Positions 21,501 through 30,789 are shown, counted from the first letter of the stretch. The stretch is DNA of 64,000 nt from Actinernus sp. WN-2022 (GCA_030867875.1 JAOWCC010001589.1:73493537-73557536); one strand, 5' to 3'. The notes: generated from the sequence alone by a model not told the origin. Program-made: numbers and translations.

Positions 21501-24500
21501 AGAGACTCACCACACCCAGAGCCCGTTTCACCAAGCACGCTCAGTGCCCCACAACAAGAAAAAAACAGTGTTTGATTGCTGGAACGGATATCACAGTGTT
21601 CCCCTACACAAAGACGACCGCCACCTTACCACATTTATTACCCCGTGGGGACGGTACCGATACAACACAGCCCCCCAGGGATACATCGCGTCTGGAGACG
21701 GGTACTCTCGAAGATTTGATGAGATTGTCTCCCATATCCCTGATAAGACCAAATGTATTGATGACACCCTACTGTGGGCAGACGACATCACCAGCAGTTT
21801 CCACCAAGCAGTCAACTGGCTAGACATATGTGGGCGACACGGAATAACTCTCAACCCCGACAAGTTTGCATTTGCAGCCGACACAGTCGAGTTCGCAGGG
21901 TTTGAGATCACACTCGACAGCGTGCGCCCATGCGCAAAATATCTCGATGCAATCCGCCACTTCCCCACCCCAAGCAACACCACTGACATGCGCTCGTGGT
22001 TCGGCCTGGTCAACCAGGTCTCATATGCATTCGCAGCAACTGAACGCATGCTCCCATTCCGTGAGTCGCTGAAACCGGGTACTTCATTCCTGTGGAACGA
22101 TGAGCTCAACCGTCTATTTGAAGAATCCAAATCAGCCATCATCTCCGACATTGAAGACGGCGTCCGTATCTTTGACAAATCAAAGCCAACATGTCTGGCC
22201 ACTGACTGGTCTAAAACCGGTATTGGTTACTGGCTCTTCCAGAAACACTGCCAGTGCTCCTCCACAGAGCCCTTTTGCTGCCGCAGCGGCTGGAAGGTGA
22301 CACTAGTGGGTAGTCGCTTCACCCATGCAGCAGAGTCACGCTATGCCCCCATAGAAGGTGAAGCCCTAGCTGTCGCTGATGCCCTTGACAAGGCACGCTT
22401 CTTTGTCCTTGGCTGCAACAACCTGATAATCGCGGTTGACCACAAACCCCTCCTCAAGATATTGAGCGATCGATCCCTTGACGAAATCTCCAACGGTCGC
22501 CTCAGAAACCTCAAGGAAAAGACACTTCGGTACAAATTCCGCATGGTACATATCCCCGGGGTACAACACAAGGCAGCCGACGCCATCTCAAGGCACCCGA
22601 CCGGTTCCACAAACCCTGACATCCTTACCCTACCAGACGACATAGCCGCCATAGACATTTCAGCCATCCAGTATTCAGCAAGCCTCATCGGACACCCCTT
22701 CCTAGCAAGTCTCCGCACCAAAGTGCTGCCTCAAGAATCCTGCTCCTACACCATTGAGAACGAACTAATATATGCAGCCTCATCAACCCTCAGCAACATG
22801 GCAGTCACCTGGGAACGCACCAAGCTAGCAACCACCAGTGACACAGACCTTCACATCCTGACCACCATCATCGAATCAGGATTCCCAGAATTCAAGCACC
22901 AGCTACCACCTGCCCTCCAGGAATACCACAGATTACGCGTACACCTGCACACTGTTGATGGTGTCATACTCTACAAAGATCGCATCGTCATCCCCCCCTC
23001 CCTCCGAGAGGCGATATTGACTGTACTACACTCCGCCCACCAAGGGGTGACATCAATGACGGCCAGAGCGGAGTCCACCGTATTCTGGCCCGGCATCACA
23101 TCTGCCATCATCACAATGCGGGACCGCTGTTCTCACTGCAACCGCATGACCCCTTCACAACCCAACGCCCCACCATACCCCCCAGCGATACCAGCATACC
23201 CATTCCAATGCATCTGTGCTGACTATTTCCAATACAAAGGTGTCAACTACCTCCTAATAGTGGACAGATACTCCAACTGGCCCATCGTTGAAAGAGGACG
23301 CGATGGTTCCGCTGGCCTGACTGAATGCCTCAGACGTACCTTTGCCACATACGGCATCCCAGACGAATGCGCCACCGATGGAGGACCACAGTTCAGAGCA
23401 TACACCACCCAGCAACTCCTGAAAGATTGGGGAGTACACCACCGCCTCTCATCTGTGGCATTTCCACACTCAAACTGCAGGGCTGAGATAGGGGTAAAAA
23501 CAATCAAGAGGCTAATCACGAATAACACAGACTCACAAGGCAACCTTAACACTAACGCATTCCAACAGGCCATCCTGCAGTACCGTAACACCCCCGACCC
23601 CAACACCAAGCTATCCCCTGCACAGTGCGTCTTTGGACGACCAATCAAGGACTTCATCCCCATCATCCCTGGGCGCTACATTCCTCACCCCACATGGCGT
23701 GACACCCTTGCTTTGAGGGAAGAAGCCTTGAAGAACCGCCACATGCAAGCATCTGAGAGGTGGGCCGAGCACACAAAAAGGCTCCCCCCCCTGACTGTAG
23801 GTAAACACGTTCGGATCCAGAACCAGATTGGACCACACCCCACACGATGGGACAAGACAGGGGTTGTCATAGAAGTGCGACAATTTGACCAGTATGTCAC
23901 ACGCGTTGACGGCTCAGGCAGAATAACACTCAGAAACCGTAAATTTCTACGACAGTACACACCAGTTCAGGCAAGACCCCCACTGCGCCTACTGAGCGAT
24001 GACCTCAGATATACAGGGAAAGCCAACCAAGACACACCCCTCAAGCCAAGTTCCCCAACCCTGGAAAATCAGGCTACAGGTGGAGCAGAGCCACCATCCC
24101 CATCAGATCCGGGCCACGCCAACAGTGATATACCACAACCCCCTGGAACAGAACCAGCACAGCCAACAGTAACCCCTAGACCACTGGCACCAGTCATGCC
24201 CGAAGCCAGTCCAGCCACAGGCCCTACTGAGAAGAAAGTTCCACTGGCCCTACGAAGGCTAAGGGACCACAACAAGCAAGGCATACTTGAACTATGAACC
24301 TCACACCATATCTGCGATGAACATTCTATTATATATACCTAGTTGTTTTGGTATTATCAGTCTTTACCGACCCTCCACACGTACCGTCAAAATTGCAAAG
24401 GAACACTAAAGACTTAGGGGGAGATAGAGAGATATGTGGTCTACCTGTGTAGAGACTGGGACTAGCCCGGTCAGACCCCGTTCGTAGTTGTTTGTAGTCG

Positions 24501-27500
24501 TTCATCATTCCGTTTGTTACACCCGAATAAATCATCTTTTAACAAGGAAATGGATGAACTCCTATCTAGTAATGGAACATGGAAAACACGGCATGTGTCC
24601 TGAGCGGATCTCTTGGTTTAATACTAGTCTGCTATCCCATCCACTACACCATAAGCTTCATTGGTTGAAAGAACCGAGAGAAATTTTTTTGTGATAAGTT
24701 CTATTGTGTCAGCTTTGCCATAGTCCTTGGACTTCGTATTCTATGAACGGGAATTTTATGCAAAAATATTTCGTGCAACGAAATGAACCTCGCCATTGTG
24801 AGGAATTAGCATTTATCTGCCTTTCACTCGGGGTTATGAGATTATTCACCTCGAGTGCTGCCCTCAAGCGGAACCCTAGGTGAATAAATCAGCCATACCC
24901 CTCGATCGAGGCCGATACCCCTTTTACAAACCGATAACCCGAGCTGAAGCCAATAAAATGCATATTTTTTTCACTGGCGAGGTTTTGTCCGTTATCAGTT
25001 GTACGAAATAACTAAAATTACTGTTCACAAATCTTCTCATTGTTTCTTTTTTCTCGTTGCTTGTAGCGTAGTGGATAGGACAAGTTGTGGATTGACAATA
25101 GGCCCTTTGCAGGACCTGGTCACGTGACCTTCTTAGTCTGTCAATCAAAAACAAGTTGGCGCTAGAACAACATGAATGCCAGAAATGGAAAGAGCAAGCC
25201 AAAATTAGCCAAAGGAGCAAGCCAAAATTAGCCAAAAGCCCAAGTTTTAGGTTCATATCTTTAAAACTGAAGGAATGGCATTGTTTTGAAAACTTTAATT
25301 TAGCTTAATTTAGGCACGGCTTACCAGTCAGCAAAGATATCCTTACAAACCGAGAGTTTTTCAAAAAATTGCCATTTCTTCAGTTTTAAAGATATGAAGT
25401 GTTACCTAAAACTTGTAATTTTTCTAATTTTGGCTTGCTCTTTCCATTTCTGGCATTCATGTTGTTCTTGCGCCATTTTTATTATTGACAGGCTAAAAAG
25501 GTCACGTGACCAGGTCCTGCAAAGGGCCTATTTGCATGAGAAAGGCAAGAAACTAATACGTAGAGATCTCGAGCACGGAAAAGAGGTGTAGTTAAAAAAA
25601 ACATCCGGCTTCAATCCTTTTTTTTACTTATCCAAAAAATTGGGTCGGTGTCAAGCTTTTTATTTATTTTTTTACTTTTCCAAAAAAAATTTCGGTCGGA
25701 CGATGGGAAATGAAACATTCTATTGGGATGGCCTAATTTGAAATATTTGTTGTAGTTGTATTTTTTTTTGCTTCGGCTAGAATTGAAACATGAAACACAG
25801 AAAGTATTTAATTTATGCGGGTAACGGGGCTGCACGAGTTGCGTTACATTCCAGTAGTATCACATTTAATTATGTTCACCATTTTGAAAAAAAATTGATC
25901 AAGTTTAGGACCCTCGGGCAGTTAACTTCTTTTCTAATACTGAGTACCAAATTGGATAGTCCGGGTGGATAAATAAAAGTGGTGGAAATGGGCCTTCTTG
26001 TCGGTGAGTAGCATATTTTCAGCTCAGTTCTTTGGTATCATGATCATGATACTTACCGGGCTATTTTAGACAGGTTTAGAGGAAATCGTTATCATGCAGA
26101 GTTGAGTCAGTAGTTTATCTCCATGTATCTGAATTAAGCTTTCTATTGGCTTATAAAGAAGGTGCAGGAATTTATTTTAGTTCTCATAACATGACTTGTA
26201 AACTAGAGTTGTATTCGTTGAGCCGGCGCTTCGCTAGCGTTACTGATAGGTGACAGGTCAGATCTTTGAGACTGAAAATGTCTTCGTTTGGCTTCAGAAA
26301 TAACTGCAGAATATGATATATTTGTCGTTTAGAATGTACTTCGGATGTAAGTGTAGGCATTTAATGAGCACAGCCTGGTGAATTTCGGCCAATTCGATGA
26401 CTGGAACAACGCTGTTGTTGTTTCAATGTTTGATCGGATTCGCACGGGAATCTATATATAGCTACCATTCAATTAACGGCTCTTAGGCTCAAAATCTCGA
26501 CTGATAAAAAGGTACAAAGGTAACATTTCACTTTCAGAGCTTTAAAAGACCAGCTAAGAGAAGTTGAAAAGTGATTTTGGACGTTTGTTTATTTTTTGAA
26601 TGGGTGTTTATGATAAGCACTGTAAAATTAGAGGTTAAATCGTCTCTCTTACAGTACATGGTCGTTTTATTTTGCAGAGGGGAAGCGTTTGGATTCCAAA
26701 GTTGGCACTTTGCTAGATTAAACTAGAATAACCAAGCTTTCATGCTGTGTAGTTTTTATTTAAAAAAATCATATACCAGGAGTCGCTTAGGGCTGTCAAA
26801 CTTGGCCATTATTTTGTCTTATGTTTTGGCATCCAAAATATGCATGTTTAAAAAGGCGGAGAAAAAAGAATAAATTACACTATCGGAATATATTCTTGCT
26901 GGATGTTGAGGTCAAAGAGTTGTTTTAATACGTGTGTGAAGTATGATTGCATTGGAGTTTTTATAAGACTTCCCTAGCTCTTTGTTGTTGCGTGACGATT
27001 CGGTCGTTTCGACAAGCCGAAAACCGCTCTGGGGCCGTATTTTCGATCTTTTGTAAAAATCGCCAAATTAAAAAAGCGCTGGAACTTTTTGATATGATTT
27101 CCTAAAACAGTTCACCCAAAGGTATGTTCTGGCAAAATATGAAGGATTCCGAAATTTCACCGTTGTCCCGCGATTCTCGATATTTACAGGCAGTCGCTCT
27201 TAATTGCGGGTTTTTCAGCCTGGAATGTTCATTTACTTGCTGCTCATTTACAGTGGGACTACTGTAACCGGGACCACTTAGAAGATGAAAACCAAAGACA
27301 TTGCAGATGAAAACAAAGCATTTTAACTTTAACGGACCTGAAATAACCATAGGGGTAGCCTGCTTGCAGGCTCTGGTTGATTTGGGGTTCCTGTGGTGGG
27401 AGAGAGGAGGGGGAAGGAGGCGAAAGAGAAAGGAGAGCCTGCAACAAGACCCTGCAAGAAAATCGGAGAACCCAGAGAAAAACCCTTGAGCAGAGCAAGG

Positions 27501-30500
27501 GCAAGATAGCAACAAACTCACATGTTACTGTGGCTTGAACCATGGCCACAGTGGTGAGATATATACACCACCCTGGCTCCTCATATGTACATGTATGTAA
27601 TGCTACTTATATATTTGAAAGACATTGGCAGCCTATGTGGTAATAGATTTTGTTACTAGGCCTTATGTGTGATGATGTCATGCTTTTGTCATCTCCACCA
27701 AGCCTCACTTTTGTGTTGAGAGAAAATGTTGTGCCAAAGAAGTGATCACAATAGTGATGTTGGTGGTGATCACAACCAGTGGAAAGTAAGAAGTTTGGTT
27801 TGGAAAGTATATTTTCAATACCTTTCCACAGTGGCAACAAGTCTTAAAATTTGGTGTTGAGCCCTGCTAACCCAAGGTGTAGTTCATAACAAAGTTAGCT
27901 TGGAGCAGTGGTGCCACTTGTGTTAAACAGAGTGGAGGCTTTTAATGGATAGTTATCAAATGAAGCATTCTTCTCTTTCAGGTAAAGTGCACGGTTCTTT
28001 GGCTCGTGCAGGAAAAGTGAAGTCCCAAACACCAAAGGTACGTGATATCACAGAAATTCAAGCTGCTGTTATGTGTGGGAAAGTTTATATAATATTCTCA
28101 AACTCATGAATAATTAATGAGCCAAACATCCAATTGAGTCATCCCATTTTGTTCAGGTGGATGAATCTTGATACCCAATGAAACACAGATCAAGACACCT
28201 GAATTTTAACTAAGTAACAAGGATTAATGATTCATATGTATGGCTTCACATGAATAGAAGTGAAGGAAAAGATGGAAGTAAAAATCAGCCACATACATGC
28301 TTCCGATTTCTAGTCCTCTGCCCTGTCCACAGCACTACTAGACACATTTGTTGAAGTGATCAACAGAAAATAGTAATGACAAGCCTTGTGATCAATAATA
28401 TTGTTGTATGCAGCATAATACCAGGCAAACAATATTTCCAGGCATCCCAGACCTCCTATATATCCTATAATTTGTAGAGGATCCTATAAAGAGCCTATAT
28501 TTCAAGAAATCCTCCTATATTTCCTATAAATAGGATGTATGCTGAGTGATACATTTATATTTTGCACTTTTTAGCATTTTTGTTGTGAATTAACAAAAGC
28601 AAAATTCTTTCCTATCAATAAAGAAAAAACAGGTTTGATCAAACACATTAAAAGTTCACATGTTTTAAAAATTGTGTGTTTATTGTTTACTATTTATTGT
28701 TTGAAAGCTATTTTAGCTCCTATAAAGTGCCTATATTTTGGGGGGAAATCCTATATTTTCCTATATTTAGAGCTTGCACAGCCTATATTTCCTATCAAAT
28801 TTGTCCAAAAAGTGGCTGGGATGTATGTATTTCCTAATAATTTTGAGTACAGGTATTGTTTGAGAAGTCATGCATTGCTCTAGATTCATACATGTATGCT
28901 TTCTCGGTGTTTTGATACCACAATCAAACACAGTCACCTGAACTCAAAATAATTTTAATTACGTTTAAAGCAATTCATGGCCTTGCTCCTAACTATATAT
29001 GCAGTCTTATTACTATAAAGTCGAAATCTAATTATAATCTCAGATCGAACAATGAACTACTGCTGAAGCCACCTATTACTAGAACACTAGCCTCTTTGGG
29101 TGACAGAGCCTTTATTGCTGCTGTACCCAAACTGTGGAACAGGCTTCCTACACATTTAAGAAACATTTTCTCTGTCAATTTATTTAAGCAGTCCTTAACC
29201 CTTTCACTACTAGAGCGGCCAAAAGCGGCCAATATGAAGCATGTACCTGGGAAAAAATATTGCATCAAACCTAGACATACTGGAAATACGATGTTGCGAT
29301 ATTATTTCAAGGGATGAATAACTTCAAAGTCAGAGCTATAACAGGGATCGCTCGACTCTCCCACTTTGGAGAAAAACGCATTTGTTTTGGAGATCATTCT
29401 TCGTTTCTTCGATTTTCGCGAATTTTGAGGAGCTGAAAATCAGCTCAAAAAAACCTTCCCATTCGCACTTGAAATCAAAAGCAAACACAAAATAACCACT
29501 CAGTCGTTACAGTACCTTGTTTAATCTTTCCAACCAGCAGGTTTGTTTGCACAAAATACACCTAGCGACTGTGAAGCGTGCTATTCTTAATGCAGCACTT
29601 CTCTCTGCCATGTTTTCCTGCTCCCACCTCTAATTGCATGCTGGGTAATCAACAAAAAAATCACAAGGGGACCCCCCCTCTGGGACTCCTGTAGGTTTTT
29701 TTTATAAGTCTTTTACCCCTACAGCCAAGAGCGGTGATTTGGACTCAAGCCGTTGCTTTAAAGTGACAAAAACACATCCTAATAGGTTGAGCAGGGGTAA
29801 AAGAATGCCAACTGCAGGATTTCAAGGCTTTCAGTGAAGAATTTTTCCTGTGTCTGAAATCACAAACACAACGGAAAAACCCTGTGAAATCCCCTCACAA
29901 GGCCTACTAAAAGCAAACCAAGTACTTTTCTGACAGCCATCCTCAGACTTAATGGTGTCTTCAAGCTCTCTGACAGTGGTATTTTTCTCCAAAATTAGAG
30001 CACATTTCATTGGAAACCCTACAGAAGAAACCATACTCACCGCCGCCGAGTCTGTAGAATTCTGCCGAATGGCATCATGGGGAAAGTTTGAGCCCTTGGT
30101 TTAAAAAGTCAGCAGTATTTAACTAGCCCGGGCTAGCCAAACTGGAACTGAGGGGGGAGGGTTGAGTTAGCACTCTGCATTTCACCAATTGAGCCCAAAT
30201 GCGTCCAGGAGTGAAAGGGTTAAAGACCTATCTTTTTAGACAGGCTTTTAGGTAATTTTAAAGTAATTTTTAAACTGTTGAGTAATTTTTAAATAGGTTT
30301 TTAAGTATTTTAGTGGTTTTGACTATTGTAGTTTAGAATTCTTATATATTATTTTATCATCATAGCTAATTATTTATTGTAAGGCGCATTTGAACACATT
30401 GTTGGAATTTGCGCAGTAGAAATGTATATTATTAACTCGTTTTTGATAACTTCCAAAACTGTGCAGTGTATGGCCTTGGCACATTTATTTAGTAAGAATA

Positions 30501-30692
30501 ATCTTGGGATCAGTTCCAGCCAATGTACGTGAAATATTTATTTGAATAAATATTTTTCGACAGGTTGACCCACAAGAAAAGAAAAAGAAGAAGACTGGTC
30601 GAGCCAAGCGCCGCATGCAGTACAACAGGCGATTTGTGAATGTTGTACAGACCTTTGGTAGAAGAAGGGGCCCTAACTCCAATGCACCTTAG
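15283..30692 (+). CDS. FAU: FUBI-eS30 ribosomal fusion protein (three coding exons)
   Basis: Coding exons are 15283-15502, 27982-28037 and 30564-30692, joined in phase (1, 0) with GT-AG introns. The product is 134 residues (133 in human). Residues 1-74 form the ubiquitin-like FUBI domain, from [15 protein letters not shown] to RLLGG. The diglycine is the processing site, and the second Gly codon is split by intron 2. Residues 75-134 are ribosomal protein eS30: [18 protein letters not shown], then the basic [20 protein letters not shown] and a C-terminal [12 protein letters not shown]. In other animals the precursor is cleaved after Gly-Gly, releasing eS30 for the 40S subunit. Intron 2 (12.5 kb) holds the giant inverted repeat and the LTR element; intron 3 (2.5 kb) holds a LINE and a piggyBac-type element. 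A polyadenylation signal lies 52 bp after the stop. Confidence 0.97.
15503..15869. other. FAU intron 2, proximal part
   Basis: Unremarkable AT-rich intronic sequence up to the TTAA (15866-15869) bordering the giant inverted repeat. No RNA gene or regulatory element was recognised. Confidence 0.4.
17367..17627. mobile_element. Hairpin insertion in left arm
   Basis: This insertion is absent from the matching place in the right arm (about 25730). Its core at 17442-17616 is an almost perfect hairpin with arms of about 84 bp starting ctggtatgtaatcaacta, and a loop of under 12 bp around tctgacgaagg. It is bordered by the direct repeat gttttctgttta. A 3-bp TTA may be the target duplication. Confidence 0.75.
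17884..18062. mobile_element. TAGCCTCC MITE with 9-bp target duplication
   Basis: A 179-bp element. The terminal repeats start TAGCCTCCTCCGCAGGCAAC (left) and TAGCTTCCTCCGCAGGCAAC (right, inverted). The flanks are GATAGTCCC at 17875-17883 and GATAGGCCC at 18063-18071, one mismatch. It is non-coding. Confidence 0.8.
18072..19130. other. Inner left arm of giant repeat
   Basis: No gene is recognised. Opposed open frames at 18160-18528 (plus) and 18262-18504 (minus) have no domain. Positions 18833-18925 (ttattcaccgagggtttcgc) match the right arm near 24850-24905 in inverted sense, so this is diverged arm sequence. Confidence 0.45.
19136..19279 (+). repeat. 5' LTR
   Basis: 144 bp, starting TAGAGAGATATGTGG and ending CTCCTATCTA. 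The termini are TA...TA (TAGA/TCTA inverted) instead of the usual TG...CA. An AATAAA lies at 19237-19242. The presumed R region starts near 19206. Confidence 0.9.
19280..19292 (+). promoter_or_regulatory. Primer binding site, self-complementary type
   Basis: TGATGAACGACTA starts at the first base after the LTR. It is the exact complement of TAGTCGTTCATCA at 19206-19218 within the LTR. This is the arrangement of Tf1-type self-primed elements. A tRNA primer is the alternative. Confidence 0.6.
19492..24297 (+). CDS. Gag-Pol polyprotein (Ty3/gypsy type, 1601 residues)
   Basis: One frame encodes all retrotransposon functions. In order: an N-terminal C2H2-like finger (CPFPDCDYE, His near 30-35); the Gag body; zinc knuckles at about 268-310 (the second is [14 protein letters not shown]); an aspartic protease with DTG near residue 410; reverse transcriptase at about 610-800; RNase H starting DWSKTG near 905; and integrase. 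The integrase has an HHCC finger near 1178-1220 and catalytic D1244, D1296, E1332, the last pair spaced D-35-E. The order PR-RT-RH-IN defines Ty3/gypsy rather than Copia. The RT catalytic box reads CIDD where most relatives have YxDD. There is no stop or frameshift, so Gag and Pol are one reading frame, as in Tf1-like elements. A Pro-rich tail ends the protein. Confidence 0.95.
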   Translation: MPKHKCPFPDCDYETEDVGDELAAVLISVHAKGVHTSTPAHGPPNQTARIEKIRRPTISSAGTSEEWSYFTTRWGDYVEATKVQGKDKVIQLLECCDEQLRKDLTRNAGGSLTNKPTEEVLEAIKKLAVREENAMVARVQLHNMRQDRDETIRSFGARLRGQAGVCKFLITCHSCNTDVNFTENVLRDVVTRGLVDDEIQLDLLGEKNQDMSLEEVLQYVEAKESGKRSAARLLQTQGAEAMRSQYRKQQNPNRKPNDKPNDKPNIEACNHCGKPGHGHITPAKHREQKCPAFGTICQLCGRPNHFATACHSKNKPFQPRPHTTARVGRQAEGAIFDNLCNITSGDHAIYGITLDHHLYNNMNDCWIQRPSKPQPHISLNATIHPQDYVALGYKPVTDALKSIQLQAMADTGCQSCLVSLSIIRRLGLSEADLIPVTTRMRAANNSGIRILGAIILRLTGTTEPGQHLETRQIAYVTNDSDRLFISREACQELGIISERFPTVGETPPLQHNHTVTMSNVSADQANQQPKLQACDCSRRQMPPPKPTAPPFPATEANRERIQDWLLDLYKSSTFNTCEHQQLPLMDGPPMRLMVDPDAEPVAHHTPIPVPLHWQEAVKAGLDQDVAIGVLEPVPVGDPVTWCHRMVICPKKNGKPRRTVDFQSLNLHATRETHHTQSPFHQARSVPHNKKKTVFDCWNGYHSVPLHKDDRHLTTFITPWGRYRYNTAPQGYIASGDGYSRRFDEIVSHIPDKTKCIDDTLLWADDITSSFHQAVNWLDICGRHGITLNPDKFAFAADTVEFAGFEITLDSVRPCAKYLDAIRHFPTPSNTTDMRSWFGLVNQVSYAFAATERMLPFRESLKPGTSFLWNDELNRLFEESKSAIISDIEDGVRIFDKSKPTCLATDWSKTGIGYWLFQKHCQCSSTEPFCCRSGWKVTLVGSRFTHAAESRYAPIEGEALAVADALDKARFFVLGCNNLIIAVDHKPLLKILSDRSLDEISNGRLRNLKEKTLRYKFRMVHIPGVQHKAADAISRHPTGSTNPDILTLPDDIAAIDISAIQYSASLIGHPFLASLRTKVLPQESCSYTIENELIYAASSTLSNMAVTWERTKLATTSDTDLHILTTIIESGFPEFKHQLPPALQEYHRLRVHLHTVDGVILYKDRIVIPPSLREAILTVLHSAHQGVTSMTARAESTVFWPGITSAIITMRDRCSHCNRMTPSQPNAPPYPPAIPAYPFQCICADYFQYKGVNYLLIVDRYSNWPIVERGRDGSAGLTECLRRTFATYGIPDECATDGGPQFRAYTTQQLLKDWGVHHRLSSVAFPHSNCRAEIGVKTIKRLITNNTDSQGNLNTNAFQQAILQYRNTPDPNTKLSPAQCVFGRPIKDFIPIIPGRYIPHPTWRDTLALREEALKNRHMQASERWAEHTKRLPPLTVGKHVRIQNQIGPHPTRWDKTGVVIEVRQFDQYVTRVDGSGRITLRNRKFLRQYTPVQARPPLRLLSDDLRYTGKANQDTPLKPSSPTLENQATGGAEPPSPSDPGHANSDIPQPPGTEPAQPTVTPRPLAPVMPEASPATGPTEKKVPLALRRLRDHNKQGILEL
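24425..24568 (+). repeat. 3' LTR
   Basis: Identical by reading to the 5' LTR over all 144 bp. It is preceded by the purine tract at about 24416-24424 and followed by GTAAT. Confidence 0.9.
24574..25089. other. Inner right arm of giant repeat
   Basis: No gene was recognised. Positions 24830-24930 match 18833-18925 in inverted sense. The rest is unassigned. Confidence 0.45.
25090..25535. mobile_element. Foldback MITE with GGTCACGTGACC near its ends
   Basis: Inverted arms: ggaccTGGTCACGTGACC near 25115 against GGTCACGTGACCaggtcc near 25499. Inside them are catgaatgccagaaatggaa against ttccatttctggcattcatg. A palindromic middle (agatatgaa / ttcatatct) is included. A diverged relative is at 41800-42185. 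Confidence 0.8.
27204..27981. other. FAU intron 2, distal part
   Basis: Between the giant repeat and FAU coding exon 2. A purine-rich block at 27370-27490 includes tagcctgcttgcaggctc, reminiscent of TAGCCT-ended elements but without a clear second end. No gene seen. Confidence 0.4.
27982..28037 (+). CDS. FAU: FAU coding exon 2
   Basis: Acceptor ttctctttcag|GTAAAG and donor CCAAAG|gtacgt. It encodes [18 protein letters not shown], the eS30 N-terminus, and completes the split Gly codon. Confidence 0.96.
28440..28830. repeat. Diverged cctatatttcc repeat block
   Basis: Repeated words cctatatttcctata and cctataaagtgcctata occur at 28450-28540 and 28715-28800. The flanks catcccagacc and gtggctgggatg suggest a loose inverted element. 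It is in FAU intron 3 and is non-coding. Confidence 0.5.
28940..30470 (+). pseudogene. LINE 3' region split by a DNA transposon
   Basis: At 28950-29194 a plus frame encodes the CR1/L2 C-terminal region: [18 protein letters not shown], then [15 protein letters not shown]. It is broken by the insertion at 29199-30219, and the frame resumes at 30220 as KTYLFRQAF followed by a stop. The 3' UTR runs to about 30440, ending ggcgcatttgaaca...ttgcgcagtagaaatg. That tail closely resembles the 3' end of the SINE at 52583-52935. Only the last exon-like part is present, so the element is 5'-truncated. Confidence 0.85.
29199..30219. mobile_element. Non-autonomous piggyBac-type element
   Basis: 1021 bp with terminal inverted repeats CCCTTTCACTACTAGAGC (left) and CCCTTTCACTCCTGGACGC (right, inverted). 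TTAA is duplicated at 29195-29198 and 30220-30223. CCC ends with TTAA targets are the piggyBac signature. The interrupted LINE frame is exactly restored by removing the insert and one TTAA, which fixes the borders. No transposase ORF is present. Confidence 0.92.
30564..30692 (+). CDS. FAU: FAU coding exon 3 and stop
   Basis: Acceptor tttcgacag|GTTGAC. It encodes the lysine-rich eS30 body and stops with TAG at 30690-30692. Confidence 0.97.
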   Translation, partial: VDPQEKKKKKTGRAKRRMQYNRRFVNVVQTFGRRRGPNSNAP

Positions 30693-30743
30693 AACTGTCT
30701 TGTGCTACTAATATCCCTGTGTTGTCAGGTTATTGAGAATAGC

Positions 30744-30749
30744 AATAAA
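30744..30749 (+). terminator. FAU: FAU polyadenylation signal
   Basis: AATAAA 52 bp past the FAU stop codon, followed by a GT-rich stretch (gttgtcatgc) near 30770. This is the expected layout for a short ribosomal-protein 3' UTR. Confidence 0.85.
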
Positions 30750-30789
30750 ATGCTGTACAGTTAACTTGAGTTGTCATGCTTTGAATTCA

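Larger units (their letters stand above)
19136..24568 (+). mobile_element. Intact Ty3/gypsy-type LTR retrotransposon
   Basis: This 5433-bp element has two 144-bp LTRs that read as identical, and a 5-bp target duplication GTAAT at 19131-19135 and 24569-24573. A single uninterrupted Gag-Pol frame spans 19492-24297. A purine tract gggggaga abuts the 3' LTR. The sequence just after the 5' LTR (19280-19292) is complementary to LTR-internal 19206-19218, suggesting self-priming rather than a tRNA primer. Identical LTRs and an intact frame indicate a very recent insertion. It sits inside the giant inverted repeat, in FAU intron 2 and in FAU sense orientation. There is no env-like frame. Confidence 0.95.
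15870..27199. mobile_element. Giant TTAA-flanked inverted-repeat element
   Basis: Left end GAGCGACTGCCTGTAAATAT and right end (its inverse) are flanked by TTAA at 15866-15869 and 27200-27203. The flanks beyond TTAA do not match, so the borders are sharp. The arms are collinear inverted copies for at least 1.6 kb (15870-17765 against 25604-27199). More diverged matches continue inward (18830-18925 against 24830-24930). I found no transposase in the arms. Later insertions have enlarged it: 17367-17627 and 17884-18062 in the left arm, a foldback at 25090-25535, and the LTR retrotransposon near the centre. TTAA targeting suggests a piggyBac- or Kolobok-type origin, but the GAGCGAC ends do not identify the family. 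Confidence 0.75.

Noticed and set aside
20060..23960. Many long frames antisense or out of frame within the retrotransposon
   Set aside because: All are shadows of the 1601-codon Gag-Pol frame, caused by its GC-richer codon use.
24600..24690. [12 protein letters not shown] words resembling a LINE motif
   Set aside because: Too short and without neighbouring LINE motifs; it lies in the arm of the giant inverted repeat.
28038..30563. snoRNA in FAU introns, as found in many ribosomal-protein genes
   Set aside because: I looked for paired C (RTGATGA) and D (CTGA) boxes with terminal stems and found none convincing. A gtgatgatg word at 27669 has no matching D box.
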